Origin: Flavobacteriaceae bacterium
Lineage (GTDB): Bacteria > Bacteroidota > Bacteroidia > Flavobacteriales > Flavobacteriaceae
Reading direction: 5' to 3'
DNA length: 64,000 nt
Assembly (NCBI GenBank): GCA_017858055.1
Contig: JAFMCA010000003.1
Location: forward strand, 1 to 64,000
Positions 35,655 to 43,560 of this stretch are shown one piece after another. The position numbers and the translations under genes were made by a program. Numbering within the stretch: position 1 is the first letter of the stretch; each line of letters begins with the position of its first letter. Under the pieces are notes generated by a model, which had not been told where the DNA came from, searched no databases, and saw nothing but the letters and a program-made list of their open reading frames with translations.

Positions 35655-36704
35655 ATGAAAATTAAAAACCAAGACCACTCGAGACGCGCTTTTATAGGAA
35701 AAGTTGCAGCAGCTACTGCAGGAATTTCCTTAGGAACTTCAAAAGTTTGGGGAGCTCCCGCTTATATTCCAAATTTATTCAATCCATATAAACGGATAAA
35801 TGGTGTTCAGTTAGGTCTCATTACCTATTCTTTCAGAGCGCTTGAGGATCAAAGTGCGGAAGCCACACTTCAATATATCTTAGATTGTGGTGTGAACTCG
35901 ATAGAATTGATGGGAAGTACAGCAGAATCCTATATTGGCCGTCCTGAAAGTACCATAAACCGAAGAATGTTTTACCGTCTCTCTAGAAAAGAACGAAATA
36001 ATGAATTAACCAAGGAGGAGGAAAAAGAATTGGCTGATCTAAAAAAACAACAAGAATCTTATGACAAAGAAGTAGAAGCTTGGAAAAAAACACGATCTGT
36101 TGAAGGTTTTAATTCTCTTAGAAAAATGTACAATGATGCGGGTGTTGAGATTTACGCTTTTAAACCTGACTACTTATTGCGTAAGGATAATTCTGATGAA
36201 GATATTAATTACGCCATGCAAGCTGGAAAAAGATTAGGAGCAAGCCATGTGACCTTGGAACTTCCTGAAGAGGCATCGCATAGTTTACGTTTAGGAAAAA
36301 TGGGAGAGAAAAACGGAATCAAAGTTGCCTATCACGGTCATGAACAGCAACATGCCCATTGGTGGGATGCTGCCTTAGAACAGTCTTCATATAACGCCAT
36401 GAATCTGGACCTCGGTCACTATATTGCTGCTGGAAACACCGATGCTTTTGATTTTATCCAAAAAAATCACGAACACATTTTAAGCATGCATGTCAAAGAC
36501 CGTCAAAATCCTGAGAATGGGAAAAAGAATGTGGTTTTTGGACAAGGAGACACCCCGATAGCTGAAGTACTCCAACTGATGCGAGACAAGAAGTATTCCT
36601 ATGCTGCTACCATTGAATACGAATACGAAACCCCCGAGAATTCAACTATACTTCTTGAAATCAAAAAGAGTATCGATTATTGTAAAAACGCACTGGAGTC
36701 TTAA
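35655..36704 (+). CDS. Tat-exported sugar phosphate isomerase/epimerase-like protein
   Basis: A 349-aa TIM-barrel protein of the xylose isomerase-like/AP endonuclease 2 group. A Tat signal is visible (SRRAFIGKVAAATAGIS, about 8-24), so it acts in the periplasm. Barrel residues include GLITYSFR, GVNSIELMG, VTLELPE, YHGHEQQH, NLDLGHY and SMHVKDR, which carry the usual metal-binding Glu, His and Asp. A charged insertion (about residues 100-150) is rich in Lys and Glu. ATG 35655 is preferred to TTG 35625. Such proteins often serve in breakdown of unusual sugars or inositols; the substrate is unknown. Confidence 0.85.
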   Translation: MKIKNQDHSRRAFIGKVAAATAGISLGTSKVWGAPAYIPNLFNPYKRINGVQLGLITYSFRALEDQSAEATLQYILDCGVNSIELMGSTAESYIGRPESTINRRMFYRLSRKERNNELTKEEEKELADLKKQQESYDKEVEAWKKTRSVEGFNSLRKMYNDAGVEIYAFKPDYLLRKDNSDEDINYAMQAGKRLGASHVTLELPEEASHSLRLGKMGEKNGIKVAYHGHEQQHAHWWDAALEQSSYNAMNLDLGHYIAAGNTDAFDFIQKNHEHILSMHVKDRQNPENGKKNVVFGQGDTPIAEVLQLMRDKKYSYAATIEYEYETPENSTILLEIKKSIDYCKNALES

Positions 36705-36714
36705 TTTTTTAAAA

Positions 36715-38313
36715 TTAATTAGAGCGAAAACTTTCAACAGTTCCCTCCCAGTCCGGATCGGCAGCCCCGATCCAAGCTTGGTTGATGGAATCGAATGCAA
36801 TGGCATGAACACGTCCAAAACGGGCTTTTTCCTGTATGAGCTTGAACGGAAAAACCTTGTCGTCGAAATTGGCATTGAACTCCTGAACTTCTTCATGGTC
36901 TTCAATCCAAAGGGAATCTTGAAAGGGGAATACTCTTGGTAAAAATAGGGCCTTATTTATATCGTAATTTTGAGCAAAATAACGGTGAGCAACTTGAGTC
37001 ACCGCCGTTACGATTCTACTTCCTCCTGCAGCTCCAAGAGCTAAAGTCACCTGATCTCCTTTCATAAACAAGGTTGGTGAAATATGAGAATTAGAACGAT
37101 CCCCAGGTTTGTATTCTCCTAAATAGCCTCCTAAGGTTACAGCATAAAGAAAACCTAATTCTTTGGAGGCTACTTTTGATCCCATATTTGGACCCACAGT
37201 TTGGGTCAGGCTTACTACATTCCCCTCCTCATCGGCTGCTGTTAAGTGAGAGGTATGACCCCTAGACGCAACCCAAGAGGCTGGCATTTGGTCGAGATTT
37301 TCTGCAACCAATTTCAATTGGTTTTCCTCTATCTGTTTTGCCCATAAGCTTGCCTGATCGTATGAAATTATTTTTGCCAAAGAATCTCTATGGGTCAAAT
37401 GTTTTCTGTAAGAATAGGCAAGAGCTGTTGCTTCGCCTACATGGTATGCCCATTTTTCCTCTGAGTCGGAAGATTTTAATTGATCTAAAATTTGAAGAAT
37501 TTGTATCGTTATTGCACCATAAGAAGGTAAATGTAAACTAAGAATTTTATTTCCTTGAAAATTGCCTTCAAGTACCTCCGCATTTAAAGCTTGATAATTT
37601 TTCAAATCGTCTAAAGTAAGTACCCCTCCATGAGACTGAATATCGCTGACCATTTTTTGAGCAATTTCCCCTTCATAGAATCCAGCTTTACCTTTTAACG
37701 CAATTTGTTTGAGCGTTTGTGCAAGTGTTTTTTGAATTACTAAATCTCCTGTTTGAAAAGACGTACCATCCGTATTTAAAAAATGAGCTACTGTGCCTTC
37801 GTATTCTGAAAAATCTTTTTTTGCAAGTTGTTGTCTCAGCGCCTCACCGGGTAAAATGGAATATCCCTTTTTAGCAAGTTGTATGGCTGGCTGCATAACC
37901 TTTCGAAGAGGTAAAACCCCATGTTCTTTGTGTAATTTAAGCAAGCCTGCTACCACACCTGGAATGCCAATCGTTTGATACCCTGAAGCATATTTTTCAT
38001 TCGTGGGCTGATACTTCATAGGAACTTGAGTTGAGGCATCCACTCCCCCTACTTCGCCTGATGCTTCTCTGTAAATCGCTTGCAGGCGACCTCCAATTCC
38101 ACTCATACTAGGTTCTACCACGGCTAAGGCAAATCCAGCTGCAACCGCTGCATCAAAAGCATTTCCCCCTTGAGAAAATATTTTTTTTCCTGCTAATGAG
38201 GCCAGAGGATGGGCAGCAGCTATTGTGTTGTTTGCATATGGGGTTTTCGAGGGTGTTTTAAATGAAAGAAGGAATACTAGGGTCACGAATGAAAAAAGAA
38301 CAGATTTAGACAT
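36715..38313 (-). CDS. ggt: Gamma-glutamyltransferase
   Basis: Periplasmic Ntn-hydrolase of 532 aa that cleaves gamma-glutamyl bonds (for example in glutathione) and matures by self-cleavage. Signal peptide at about 1-20. The autocatalytic and nucleophilic Thr is Thr354 in GHTSHLTAADEEGNVVS. Downstream NSHISPTL and GAAGGSRIV fit the small subunit. The large-subunit glycine motif is SGIGGRLQ. A hairpin with a T-run ends directly at its start codon (38314-38347), so its own promoter is unclear. Confidence 0.93.
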   Translation of the reverse strand: MSKSVLFSFVTLVFLLSFKTPSKTPYANNTIAAAHPLASLAGKKIFSQGGNAFDAAVAAGFALAVVEPSMSGIGGRLQAIYREASGEVGGVDASTQVPMKYQPTNEKYASGYQTIGIPGVVAGLLKLHKEHGVLPLRKVMQPAIQLAKKGYSILPGEALRQQLAKKDFSEYEGTVAHFLNTDGTSFQTGDLVIQKTLAQTLKQIALKGKAGFYEGEIAQKMVSDIQSHGGVLTLDDLKNYQALNAEVLEGNFQGNKILSLHLPSYGAITIQILQILDQLKSSDSEEKWAYHVGEATALAYSYRKHLTHRDSLAKIISYDQASLWAKQIEENQLKLVAENLDQMPASWVASRGHTSHLTAADEEGNVVSLTQTVGPNMGSKVASKELGFLYAVTLGGYLGEYKPGDRSNSHISPTLFMKGDQVTLALGAAGGSRIVTAVTQVAHRYFAQNYDINKALFLPRVFPFQDSLWIEDHEEVQEFNANFDDKVFPFKLIQEKARFGRVHAIAFDSINQAWIGAADPDWEGTVESFRSN

Positions 38314-38347
38314 AAAAAAAGGTTTGCAAGCAAGTTACAAACCTTTT
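38314..38347 (-). terminator. Intrinsic terminator abutting the ggt start
   Basis: On the minus strand AAAAGGTTTG pairs perfectly with CAAACCTTTT (arms 38338-38347 and 38317-38326, 11-base loop), followed by seven T (38320-38314) and then the ggt ATG. It ends the transcript of the gene at 38434-39171. For ggt it is a leader hairpin, unless transcription starts inside it. Confidence 0.7.
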
Positions 38348-38433
38348 CAAAAAGTGTCAGAAAAATATTAAGGCTCCTTTTTTTTTAAAATAAAAATGAA
38401 AAGAAAAGCGTTCGGATTGTCCATTCCGTTGGA

Positions 38434-39171
38434 CTACCTCATGGATTTATGCAACTTCATTAATACCCGATATTTTAAATCTCTAAGTTTCAACATCTGT
38501 TGGTATTCCTTAGAAGCATCTTGTAAATCTTTTCCCATAAAAGTTTTTAGGTAATCTGCATGGCTAGTATACCAATCCACAGTGACATGAGTATGGGAAA
38601 TATCTGTACCGTAATCATCTATTCTTCGGGCAAAATCCCAACCAACTCTTATCGAGTTATCATCTATACTCTTGGTTCCGTTGAGCTCTGCGTCTTCATA
38701 CGATTTCCATTTATCACCTTTCAACTTAATTAGATTAAATGCTAAGTATTCTGGTACTTGCGGAGTCCCTTTTTTTCTGATTGATGCAAGACCCATATAT
38801 TTTGCTACCGCTACAATGTCCCGAACTTCTTCTAAATCTTTCCCTTTGATGAGCATGTCTCTTTGACTCACATAGTCAGGTTTTGTCCATTGAAATTCAT
38901 CAATTTTACTTTGCATATCAATATCATAAATGGTAGTTAGCATATGCGTAAAATTTTCAGAAGGGTTGTCGACAACTTTCCATACATCCCAACCTACAAT
39001 AATTCCCGCATCCAATCTTTGTTGATGCGTTATGGCGAAAACATTTTCGATATAGTCATCATAAGCACTTACGTTATGGGCTTTGATGAAGGTCTGTTCA
39101 TAGACAAGATTTTGCCCTAGGACACCTACTGTAGAAATAAAGAAAATAAGAAGAAAAGAGATTTTTTTCAT
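38434..39171 (-). CDS. Secreted protein of unknown function, duplicated domain (245 aa)
   Basis: I do not recognise a named family. After a Sec signal (about 1-19, ending VLGQ) there are two similar halves: residues about 30-95 contain IIVGWDVWKVVD then HMLTTIYD, and about 165-225 contain IRVGWDFARRIDD then HTHVTVDWY. This repeat of strand-helix units suggests two ferredoxin-like (dimeric alpha-beta barrel) domains. Its 36-base leader is nearly identical to that of the gene at 39477-40151, so the two are probably co-regulated. A terminator follows at 38314. Confidence 0.78.
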   Translation of the reverse strand: MKKISFLLIFFISTVGVLGQNLVYEQTFIKAHNVSAYDDYIENVFAITHQQRLDAGIIVGWDVWKVVDNPSENFTHMLTTIYDIDMQSKIDEFQWTKPDYVSQRDMLIKGKDLEEVRDIVAVAKYMGLASIRKKGTPQVPEYLAFNLIKLKGDKWKSYEDAELNGTKSIDDNSIRVGWDFARRIDDYGTDISHTHVTVDWYTSHADYLKTFMGKDLQDASKEYQQMLKLRDLKYRVLMKLHKSMR

Positions 39172-39199
39172 TTGAATTGATTTATGGTTAATACTTCTT

Positions 39200-39207
39200 C
39201 TAAGATA
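39200..39207 (-). promoter_or_regulatory. Likely -7 box of the secreted-protein gene at 38434
   Basis: Minus strand TATCTTAG, a near match to TAnnTTTG, ends the 36-base conserved leader. The equivalent box TATCTTGG lies at the identical distance (36 bases from the ATG) at 40180-40187. Confidence 0.5.
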
Positions 39208-39432
39208 GTTTGTTTTAATTTAATTTTTCTTCAAAATCTCAAAAAGTCTTTTTATTAAACCAAAAAATTGATTTTTTTACCTATTTCTACCTGTTTATAT
39301 TGATTTTTGGATATTTTTTAATCCTTTTCTACTGTTTTCTGTGTTTTTTGGTTAAAATGGAATTTTTTAAGCTCTTTGATTTGTAGATTTCAGAAAGGCA
39401 TGAGTTCAAGTCCAGCAAAAGAAAAAAGATAT

Positions 39433-39462
39433 AAAAAAACCCTCCAGTTGGAGGGTTTTTTT
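39433..39462 (-). terminator. Intrinsic terminator of the 39477 gene
   Basis: CCCTCC-AGTT-GGAGGG (39440-39455) flanked by seven A and seven T, so it works on both strands. It lies 14 bases beyond the stop of the minus-strand gene 39477-40151. Confidence 0.9.
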
Positions 39463-39476
39463 ATTGTAAACCTATC

Positions 39477-40151
39477 TTAATGACGATTAAATAGATGAAT
39501 ATTATTAGTAAAATAACTCTGAACAAGTTTTACTTCACCTCGCTCTTTAATAAAATCTTGGAATGCTTTTGTTTTCTGAATCGCTCTTTCTAAAAGAACA
39601 AGATCATTTAAATCTCTTCCCTTGAGTGAAGTAGAATGGGTTCCTCCCATTCCTCCCATATCTATAGAAGTAACCGTTGCCCCTCGATCACCCATAACAT
39701 CTTCAATAGCCTTGATAAACTTATCGTACGCCGCTAAAAATTGTTCTGGATTAGCTACAATTACTTCCCAATGTTTTGAAGCTTTATTTTTTTCTCTATT
39801 GTTATCTCTCCACCTCAAATTTGTCAGTACCATGGATCTATGAACACCGTTGAAATGCCTTCTCAATTTACCTGTATACGCTTCCCATTCTGCGTCTGTT
39901 TTTTTGACTTTTTCTCCCCAATTGGCAGGATCCCCAGCAAATAGAATTCGATGGGTAGCCCCTTTTAAATAATTTACACTCTGAAGTACAGCAGCACCCG
40001 ATTTTCGTTCTACGTCGTGATATTCTGCGAATAATCTCGCCACGTCTGGGGCTTCGCCCATTTTAACATCTAAATTGATTACTCGAATACTTGTCTGAGC
40101 TACAGAAAATAGAGAGCAAAAAAGGATTGTAATAAGAATTGAATTCTTCAT
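39477..40151 (-). CDS. Secreted protein of unknown function (224 aa)
   Basis: A 224-aa protein with a Sec signal (about 1-18, ending SVAQ). No named family recognised. It seems to contain two similar units, GAAVLQSVNYLKGATHRILFAG (about residues 52-73) and GATVTSIDMGGMGGTHSTSLKG (about 155-176), compatible with paired ferredoxin-like domains as in the neighbour at 38434. Met- and Gly-rich GMGGTH stands out. Leader and probable -7 box match those of the neighbour closely, which suggests common control; the proteins themselves are only distantly alike. Confidence 0.78.
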   Translation of the reverse strand: MKNSILITILFCSLFSVAQTSIRVINLDVKMGEAPDVARLFAEYHDVERKSGAAVLQSVNYLKGATHRILFAGDPANWGEKVKKTDAEWEAYTGKLRRHFNGVHRSMVLTNLRWRDNNREKNKASKHWEVIVANPEQFLAAYDKFIKAIEDVMGDRGATVTSIDMGGMGGTHSTSLKGRDLNDLVLLERAIQKTKAFQDFIKERGEVKLVQSYFTNNIHLFNRH

Positions 40152-40179
40152 TTGAATAGATTTATGGTTAATAATACCT

Positions 40180-40187
40180 CCAAGATA
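40180..40187 (-). promoter_or_regulatory. Likely -7 box of the secreted-protein gene at 39477
   Basis: Minus strand TATCTTGG, 36 bases from the ATG, within a leader sharing 31 of 36 bases with 39172-39207. Confidence 0.5.
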
Positions 40188-40201
40188 GAAAGAATAGTTT
40201 G

Positions 40202-40402
40202 CATATCAATTTTTAACCCCCAGCTCCAATAGAAAAACCTTTTTCTAAAACCCACCCACCTGTTTTTTGTATAAGTGTGCACGAGATGTTTTAGGTTTTA
40301 CTATTTACAGTAAAAACACAAGATTTGTTGCCAATATGTTGCCATTTGTAAAGGAAAAAATCCGCAACTTCATGTAAAACAATGAGTTACGGATTCTTAA
40401 AG
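40202..40402. repeat. tRNA-Leu-linked repeat, copy 2
   Basis: Counterpart of 53-252. It keeps the terminator stem, TGTTGCCAA-TA-TGTTGCCAT (40326-40345) and the segment before it (ACCCAC and GTTTTAG blocks). It directly follows the 3' end of tRNA-Leu(CAA). Both copies have the same orientation relative to their tRNA. No coding frame seen. Confidence 0.75.
40354..40396 (-). terminator. Intrinsic terminator of tRNA-Leu(CAA)
   Basis: The minus strand reads AATCCGTAACT, loop, AGTTGCGGATT, then a T-rich run. Arms at 40385-40395 and 40359-40369. It begins seven bases after the tRNA. Confidence 0.8.
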
Positions 40403-40484
40403 TACCTCGGGTGGGAATCGAACCCACACTCCCGAAAGAACAGGATTTTGAATCCAGCGCGTCTACCAGTTCCGCCACCGAGGC
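40403..40484 (-). tRNA. tRNA-Leu (anticodon CAA)
   Basis: Minus-strand cloverleaf: acceptor GCCTCGG/CCGAGGT, D-arm with CTGGTAGAC, anticodon loop TTCAAAA, long variable arm, T-arm TGGGTTCGATTCCCA, discriminator A; CCA not encoded. It has its own strong promoter (40510-40538). Confidence 0.95.
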
Positions 40485-40509
40485 ATCGGTTCTCTTTTGA
40501 ACTAGGGCA

Positions 40510-40538
40510 CAAAAATAATAAAATAATTAAGCCGCCAA
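40510..40538 (-). promoter_or_regulatory. Promoter of tRNA-Leu(CAA)
   Basis: On the minus strand TTG (40536-40538), 18 bases, TATTTTTG (40510-40517): a near-ideal -33/-7 pair. Start of transcription is expected about 20 bases before the tRNA. Confidence 0.7.
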
Positions 40539-40576
40539 TTTAAAATATTGAATAAGGTGAAGCATAAATTTATTTT

Positions 40577-40584
40577 TACATTTG
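40577..40584 (+). promoter_or_regulatory. -7 promoter box of prs-rplY
   Basis: TACATTTG matches TAnnTTTG exactly, 16 bases before the prs ATG (40601). No well-spaced TTG is seen upstream. Confidence 0.55.
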
Positions 40585-40600
40585 TACAGATTAAAATTTT

Positions 40601-41533
40601 ATGGAGACTCCCGCAAAAATATTCGCCTGTACACAAAGTACAGTCTTAGGCAAAGCTATTGCCGACCATTTTGGAATCGAAGTTGGAAAGGTTAACTTTT
40701 CACGTTACAGCGATGGTGAATTTCAACCTTCATTTGAAGAATCGGTTCGAGGTGTTCGAATTTTTATTGTAGGATCTACCCATCCTTCTTCCGAAAATCT
40801 CATGGAAATGCTGCTCATGTTGGATGCAGCAAAAAGAGCCTCTGCCAGACACATTACCGCTGTTATGCCCTACTTTGGATGGGCAAGACAAGATCGAAAA
40901 GACAAACCCAGAGTACCCATAGGAGCCAAATTAATTGCAAAACTGCTTGAGACTGCTGGTGCTACTCGCATCATTACCATGGATTTACACGCAGATCAAA
41001 TTCAAGGGTTTTTTGAAAAACCCGTTGACCATCTTTTTGCTTCAACCATTTTTCTTCCTTATATCAATTCTCTAAATCTTTCGGATTTAACAATAGCCTC
41101 CCCCGATATGGGAGGTTCGAAACGGGCCTATGCGTATTCAAAATATTTAAGTAGTGATGTCGTCATTTGCTATAAGCAAAGAGAAAAAGCAAATGTTATC
41201 TCTCACATGGAACTGATTGGAAATGTGGAAGGAAAAAATGTGATTCTAGTAGACGACATGGTAGATACTGCTGGAACACTCACCAAAGCCGCAGATTTAA
41301 TGAAAGAACGTGGTGCAATTTCTGTTCGTGCAATATGTACTCACGCCCTACTTTCAGGCAATGCTTATGAAAAAATTGAAAAATCCCAACTGGAAGAACT
41401 TATAGTGACTGATTCTATTCCACCAAAAGTTAGTCACCCTAAAGTAAAAGTGTTATCTTGCGCCCCATTATTCGCTGAGGTAATGAAAAAAGTTCACTAC
41501 AATCAGTCGATTAGTTCAAAATTTATAATGTAA
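40601..41533 (+). CDS. prs: Ribose-phosphate pyrophosphokinase
   Basis: Makes PRPP from ribose 5-phosphate and ATP for nucleotide, His and Trp synthesis. Hallmarks: [15 protein letters not shown] (about 29-43), [15 protein letters not shown] (about 88-102), [12 protein letters not shown] (about 128-139) and the PRPP loop [11 protein letters not shown] (about 215-225). Length (310 aa) is typical. rplY follows after ten bases, a pairing common in bacteria. Confidence 0.97.
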   Translation: METPAKIFACTQSTVLGKAIADHFGIEVGKVNFSRYSDGEFQPSFEESVRGVRIFIVGSTHPSSENLMEMLLMLDAAKRASARHITAVMPYFGWARQDRKDKPRVPIGAKLIAKLLETAGATRIITMDLHADQIQGFFEKPVDHLFASTIFLPYINSLNLSDLTIASPDMGGSKRAYAYSKYLSSDVVICYKQREKANVISHMELIGNVEGKNVILVDDMVDTAGTLTKAADLMKERGAISVRAICTHALLSGNAYEKIEKSQLEELIVTDSIPPKVSHPKVKVLSCAPLFAEVMKKVHYNQSISSKFIM

Positions 41534-41543
41534 AAACAAAATC

Positions 41544-42200
41544 ATGAAATCAATTACTATTAAAGGATCTAAAAGAGAAAGCGTAGGCAAGGTTGCGACC
41601 AAAGCTATACGCAATGCTGGAAGAGTTCCCTGTGTATTGTATGGTGGAGGGGAACCTCTTCACTTTTCGGCACCGGAACTTGGTTTCAGCAAACTGGTGT
41701 ACACCCCAAATGCGCATACCGTTGTCATTGAATTAGAGGACGGTACTAAAATAAACGCAATTTTACAAGACATTCAATTCCACCCAGTATCGGACAAAAT
41801 TCTTCATGTTGACTTCTACCGTCTGTTTGACAACAAGGAAATCTCCATGAATATCCCCGTTAAAATTGAAGGTGCGGCTCCAGGAGTTCTTAACAGTGGA
41901 GGGGTACTTAGTCTTAACAAGAGAAAGCTCCGTGTAAAAGCGCTTCCTAAGGATTTACCAGATGTGATCATAGCGAACATTTCTAAGTTAAAGCTAGGGA
42001 ACAAACTTTACACTTCTCAACTTCAAACCGAGACTTATACAATACTTCACCCAGACAATACCGTGGTATGTCAGGTGAGATCATCCAGAGCTTCAGCCAA
42101 AAATGCTGACATCGAAGATGAAGATGAAGAATTAACAGAAGTAGAAGGAACAACAGCAGTTGCTGCTGAAACTGATGCAAACGAATCATCAGAAAACTAA
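41544..42200 (+). CDS. rplY: Ribosomal protein L25/Ctc
   Basis: 5S rRNA-binding large-subunit protein with a C-terminal TL5-type extension (218 aa). The N-terminal L25 domain covers about residues 1-92 ([27 protein letters not shown]), the Ctc beta domain about 95-185, and an acidic tail (EDEDEEL) follows. Probably co-transcribed with prs and ended by the strong terminator at 42223-42254. Confidence 0.95.
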   Translation: MKSITIKGSKRESVGKVATKAIRNAGRVPCVLYGGGEPLHFSAPELGFSKLVYTPNAHTVVIELEDGTKINAILQDIQFHPVSDKILHVDFYRLFDNKEISMNIPVKIEGAAPGVLNSGGVLSLNKRKLRVKALPKDLPDVIIANISKLKLGNKLYTSQLQTETYTILHPDNTVVCQVRSSRASAKNADIEDEDEELTEVEGTTAVAAETDANESSEN

Positions 42201-42222
42201 CCAATACTTTGCTTTAGCATCC

Positions 42223-42254
42223 AAAAAGCATGTGAGAACTCACATGCTTTTTTT
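42223..42254 (+). terminator. Intrinsic terminator after rplY
   Basis: GCATGTGAG-AA-CTCACATGC (42228-42247), a perfect 9-bp stem with a 2-base loop, followed by seven T. The preceding A-run would allow function in both directions. Confidence 0.92.
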
Positions 42255-42264
42255 ATTTTAGTGC

Positions 42265-42876
42265 ATGTTTTCCTTTAAACGCTTTTTTAGAAAGAGCCAA
42301 ACTTTAGCTATGAATAAATTCTTAATTGTCGGATTAGGAAATATCGGATCAGAATATGAAGACACTCGACACAACGTTGGATTCAAAATTGTTGAGGATC
42401 TAGCTAAGCAAAATGAATCGGAATGGGAATTGCAAAAGCTTGCCCATTCTTGTAGCTTCAAAAAAAAGGGGAGGCAATTTGTGCTAATCAAACCCACTAC
42501 CTTTATGAATCGAAGTGGAAAATCCGTAAGGCATTGGGCATTAAAAGAAAATATTCCTTTAGAAAATATCTTAATCCTGACCGATGAACTGCATCTTCCA
42601 TTTGGAACTATTCGAATACGAGGAAAAGGAAGTCCCGCAGGACACAATGGACTTAAAGACATCGAATCCGAATTAAACACTCCCAATTATGCCCGCTTGA
42701 GATTTGGTATTGGCACAGAGTTGAAGCCTTTAGATCAAGTAAAATTTGTCTTGGATCCCTGGACCGAGGAAGAAACAAGACTGCTGCCCGAACGACTCAA
42801 ACATTGTTCTGAAGCTGTTATGAGTTTTGGTTTGGAAGGACTTCAAAACAGCATGAATAAATTCAACGGTAAATAA
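42265..42876 (+). CDS. pth: Peptidyl-tRNA hydrolase
   Basis: Releases tRNA from stalled peptidyl-tRNA. Conserved residues: the Asn and catalytic His in GLGNIGSEYEDTRHNVG (catalytic His about residue 36 from this start), KPTTFMNRSGKSV and GHNGLKDIE. From ATG 42265 the protein has 203 aa with a basic 15-residue lead (MFSFKRFFRK); ATG 42310 would give the standard N-terminus MNKFLIVGLGN. Flavobacterial Pth proteins often carry such a lead, so I kept the longer form. The convergent lipoprotein gene ends three bases after it. Confidence 0.94.
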   Translation: MFSFKRFFRKSQTLAMNKFLIVGLGNIGSEYEDTRHNVGFKIVEDLAKQNESEWELQKLAHSCSFKKKGRQFVLIKPTTFMNRSGKSVRHWALKENIPLENILILTDELHLPFGTIRIRGKGSPAGHNGLKDIESELNTPNYARLRFGIGTELKPLDQVKFVLDPWTEEETRLLPERLKHCSEAVMSFGLEGLQNSMNKFNGK

Positions 42877-42879
42877 ATC

Positions 42880-43560
42880 TTATTCCTCCGTTTGAAAAGT
42901 AAAAATTAAAGAAGTTGACTGATTCTTTTGCGTATCGTGGGTAATGATTTTCCAATAGTACCTTGTGCTTGCATTCAGTTTTATACTTGCAGTGGAAGAA
43001 CTCAATCCTTCCTTTTCTAACACCATTGCCTCTGGATCAATTCCGAGATAAAGGTCATACCTACTGATATCTCCATCTAAATCTTTTCCCGTCCATTGAA
43101 AAGTAAAATTTCCACTTGAATCTCGTTGTACGAGGGCTTCATTCTCTGGCTGTAAAAGAACAGCTGGAAATGGCAAGGAACTTTTTTGAGTTTCTCCTTC
43201 CAAATAAAAAACCCAAACTGGACTTTTTCCGAACTCTTCGGTAAGTAAGGATTTCGAATTCACATACCAACTGTAAGGCACCCCTCTCGATAAAATAACG
43301 GACTCGTTAAGTAAAGAGGTGCTCTTTTTGATTAATCGATTTGATACTTGATTTTGAATGACCAATTCATAACTTTCTGTATTTAACGAAGCAGTCCACT
43401 GAAACTTTACCTGACTTTCCAAACTATTGACAGGACTTGCAGTAGTACAAGAATTTAAATTTGCAGGAGCAATGAGTGAAGCGGGTTCAGGAGCTGGTAT
43501 TGGATCTGGGCCACAAGCCCAGAACAAAATCAGCGCAAAAAATAGGATTTCTTTTTTCAT
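42880..43560 (-). CDS. Lipoprotein with fibronectin III-like domains
   Basis: A 226-aa lipoprotein: lipid Cys16 (FWAC) and a Pro-rich stretch (PDPIPAPEP). Two fibronectin type III-like repeats follow, about 45-120 (VKFQWTASLNTESYELVI) and about 130-226 (FTFQWTGKDLDGDISRYDLYL, RYYWKIITHD). No enzyme motif. Its start overlaps the stop of the large metalloprotease gene by four bases, so it is translated with that protein and may be a surface partner or inhibitor. Confidence 0.8.
   Translation of the reverse strand: MKKEILFFALILFWACGPDPIPAPEPASLIAPANLNSCTTASPVNSLESQVKFQWTASLNTESYELVIQNQVSNRLIKKSTSLLNESVILSRGVPYSWYVNSKSLLTEEFGKSPVWVFYLEGETQKSSLPFPAVLLQPENEALVQRDSSGNFTFQWTGKDLDGDISRYDLYLGIDPEAMVLEKEGLSSSTASIKLNASTRYYWKIITHDTQKNQSTSLIFTFQTEE

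Larger units (their letters stand above)
39172..39476. other. Intergenic region with shared leader and terminator
   Basis: 39172-39207 is the leader of the minus-strand secreted-protein gene (with TATCTTAG at its far end). 39433-39462 is the terminator of the next gene. Between them the DNA is T-rich with no reading frame or recognised site. A short T-arm-like stretch near 39403 is discussed under rejected items. Confidence 0.5.

Noticed and set aside
39400-39425. T-arm-like GAGTTCAAGTCC suggesting a tRNA or tmRNA end
   Set aside because: Flanking bases do not pair into a T-stem and no acceptor or anticodon arm lies upstream.
253-40484. The 40-kb segment between the two tRNA-Leu copies as an integrated island
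   Set aside because: It holds mutS, clpPX, tig, rpsP and other core genes, has no integrase, and the two repeats differ by many substitutions.
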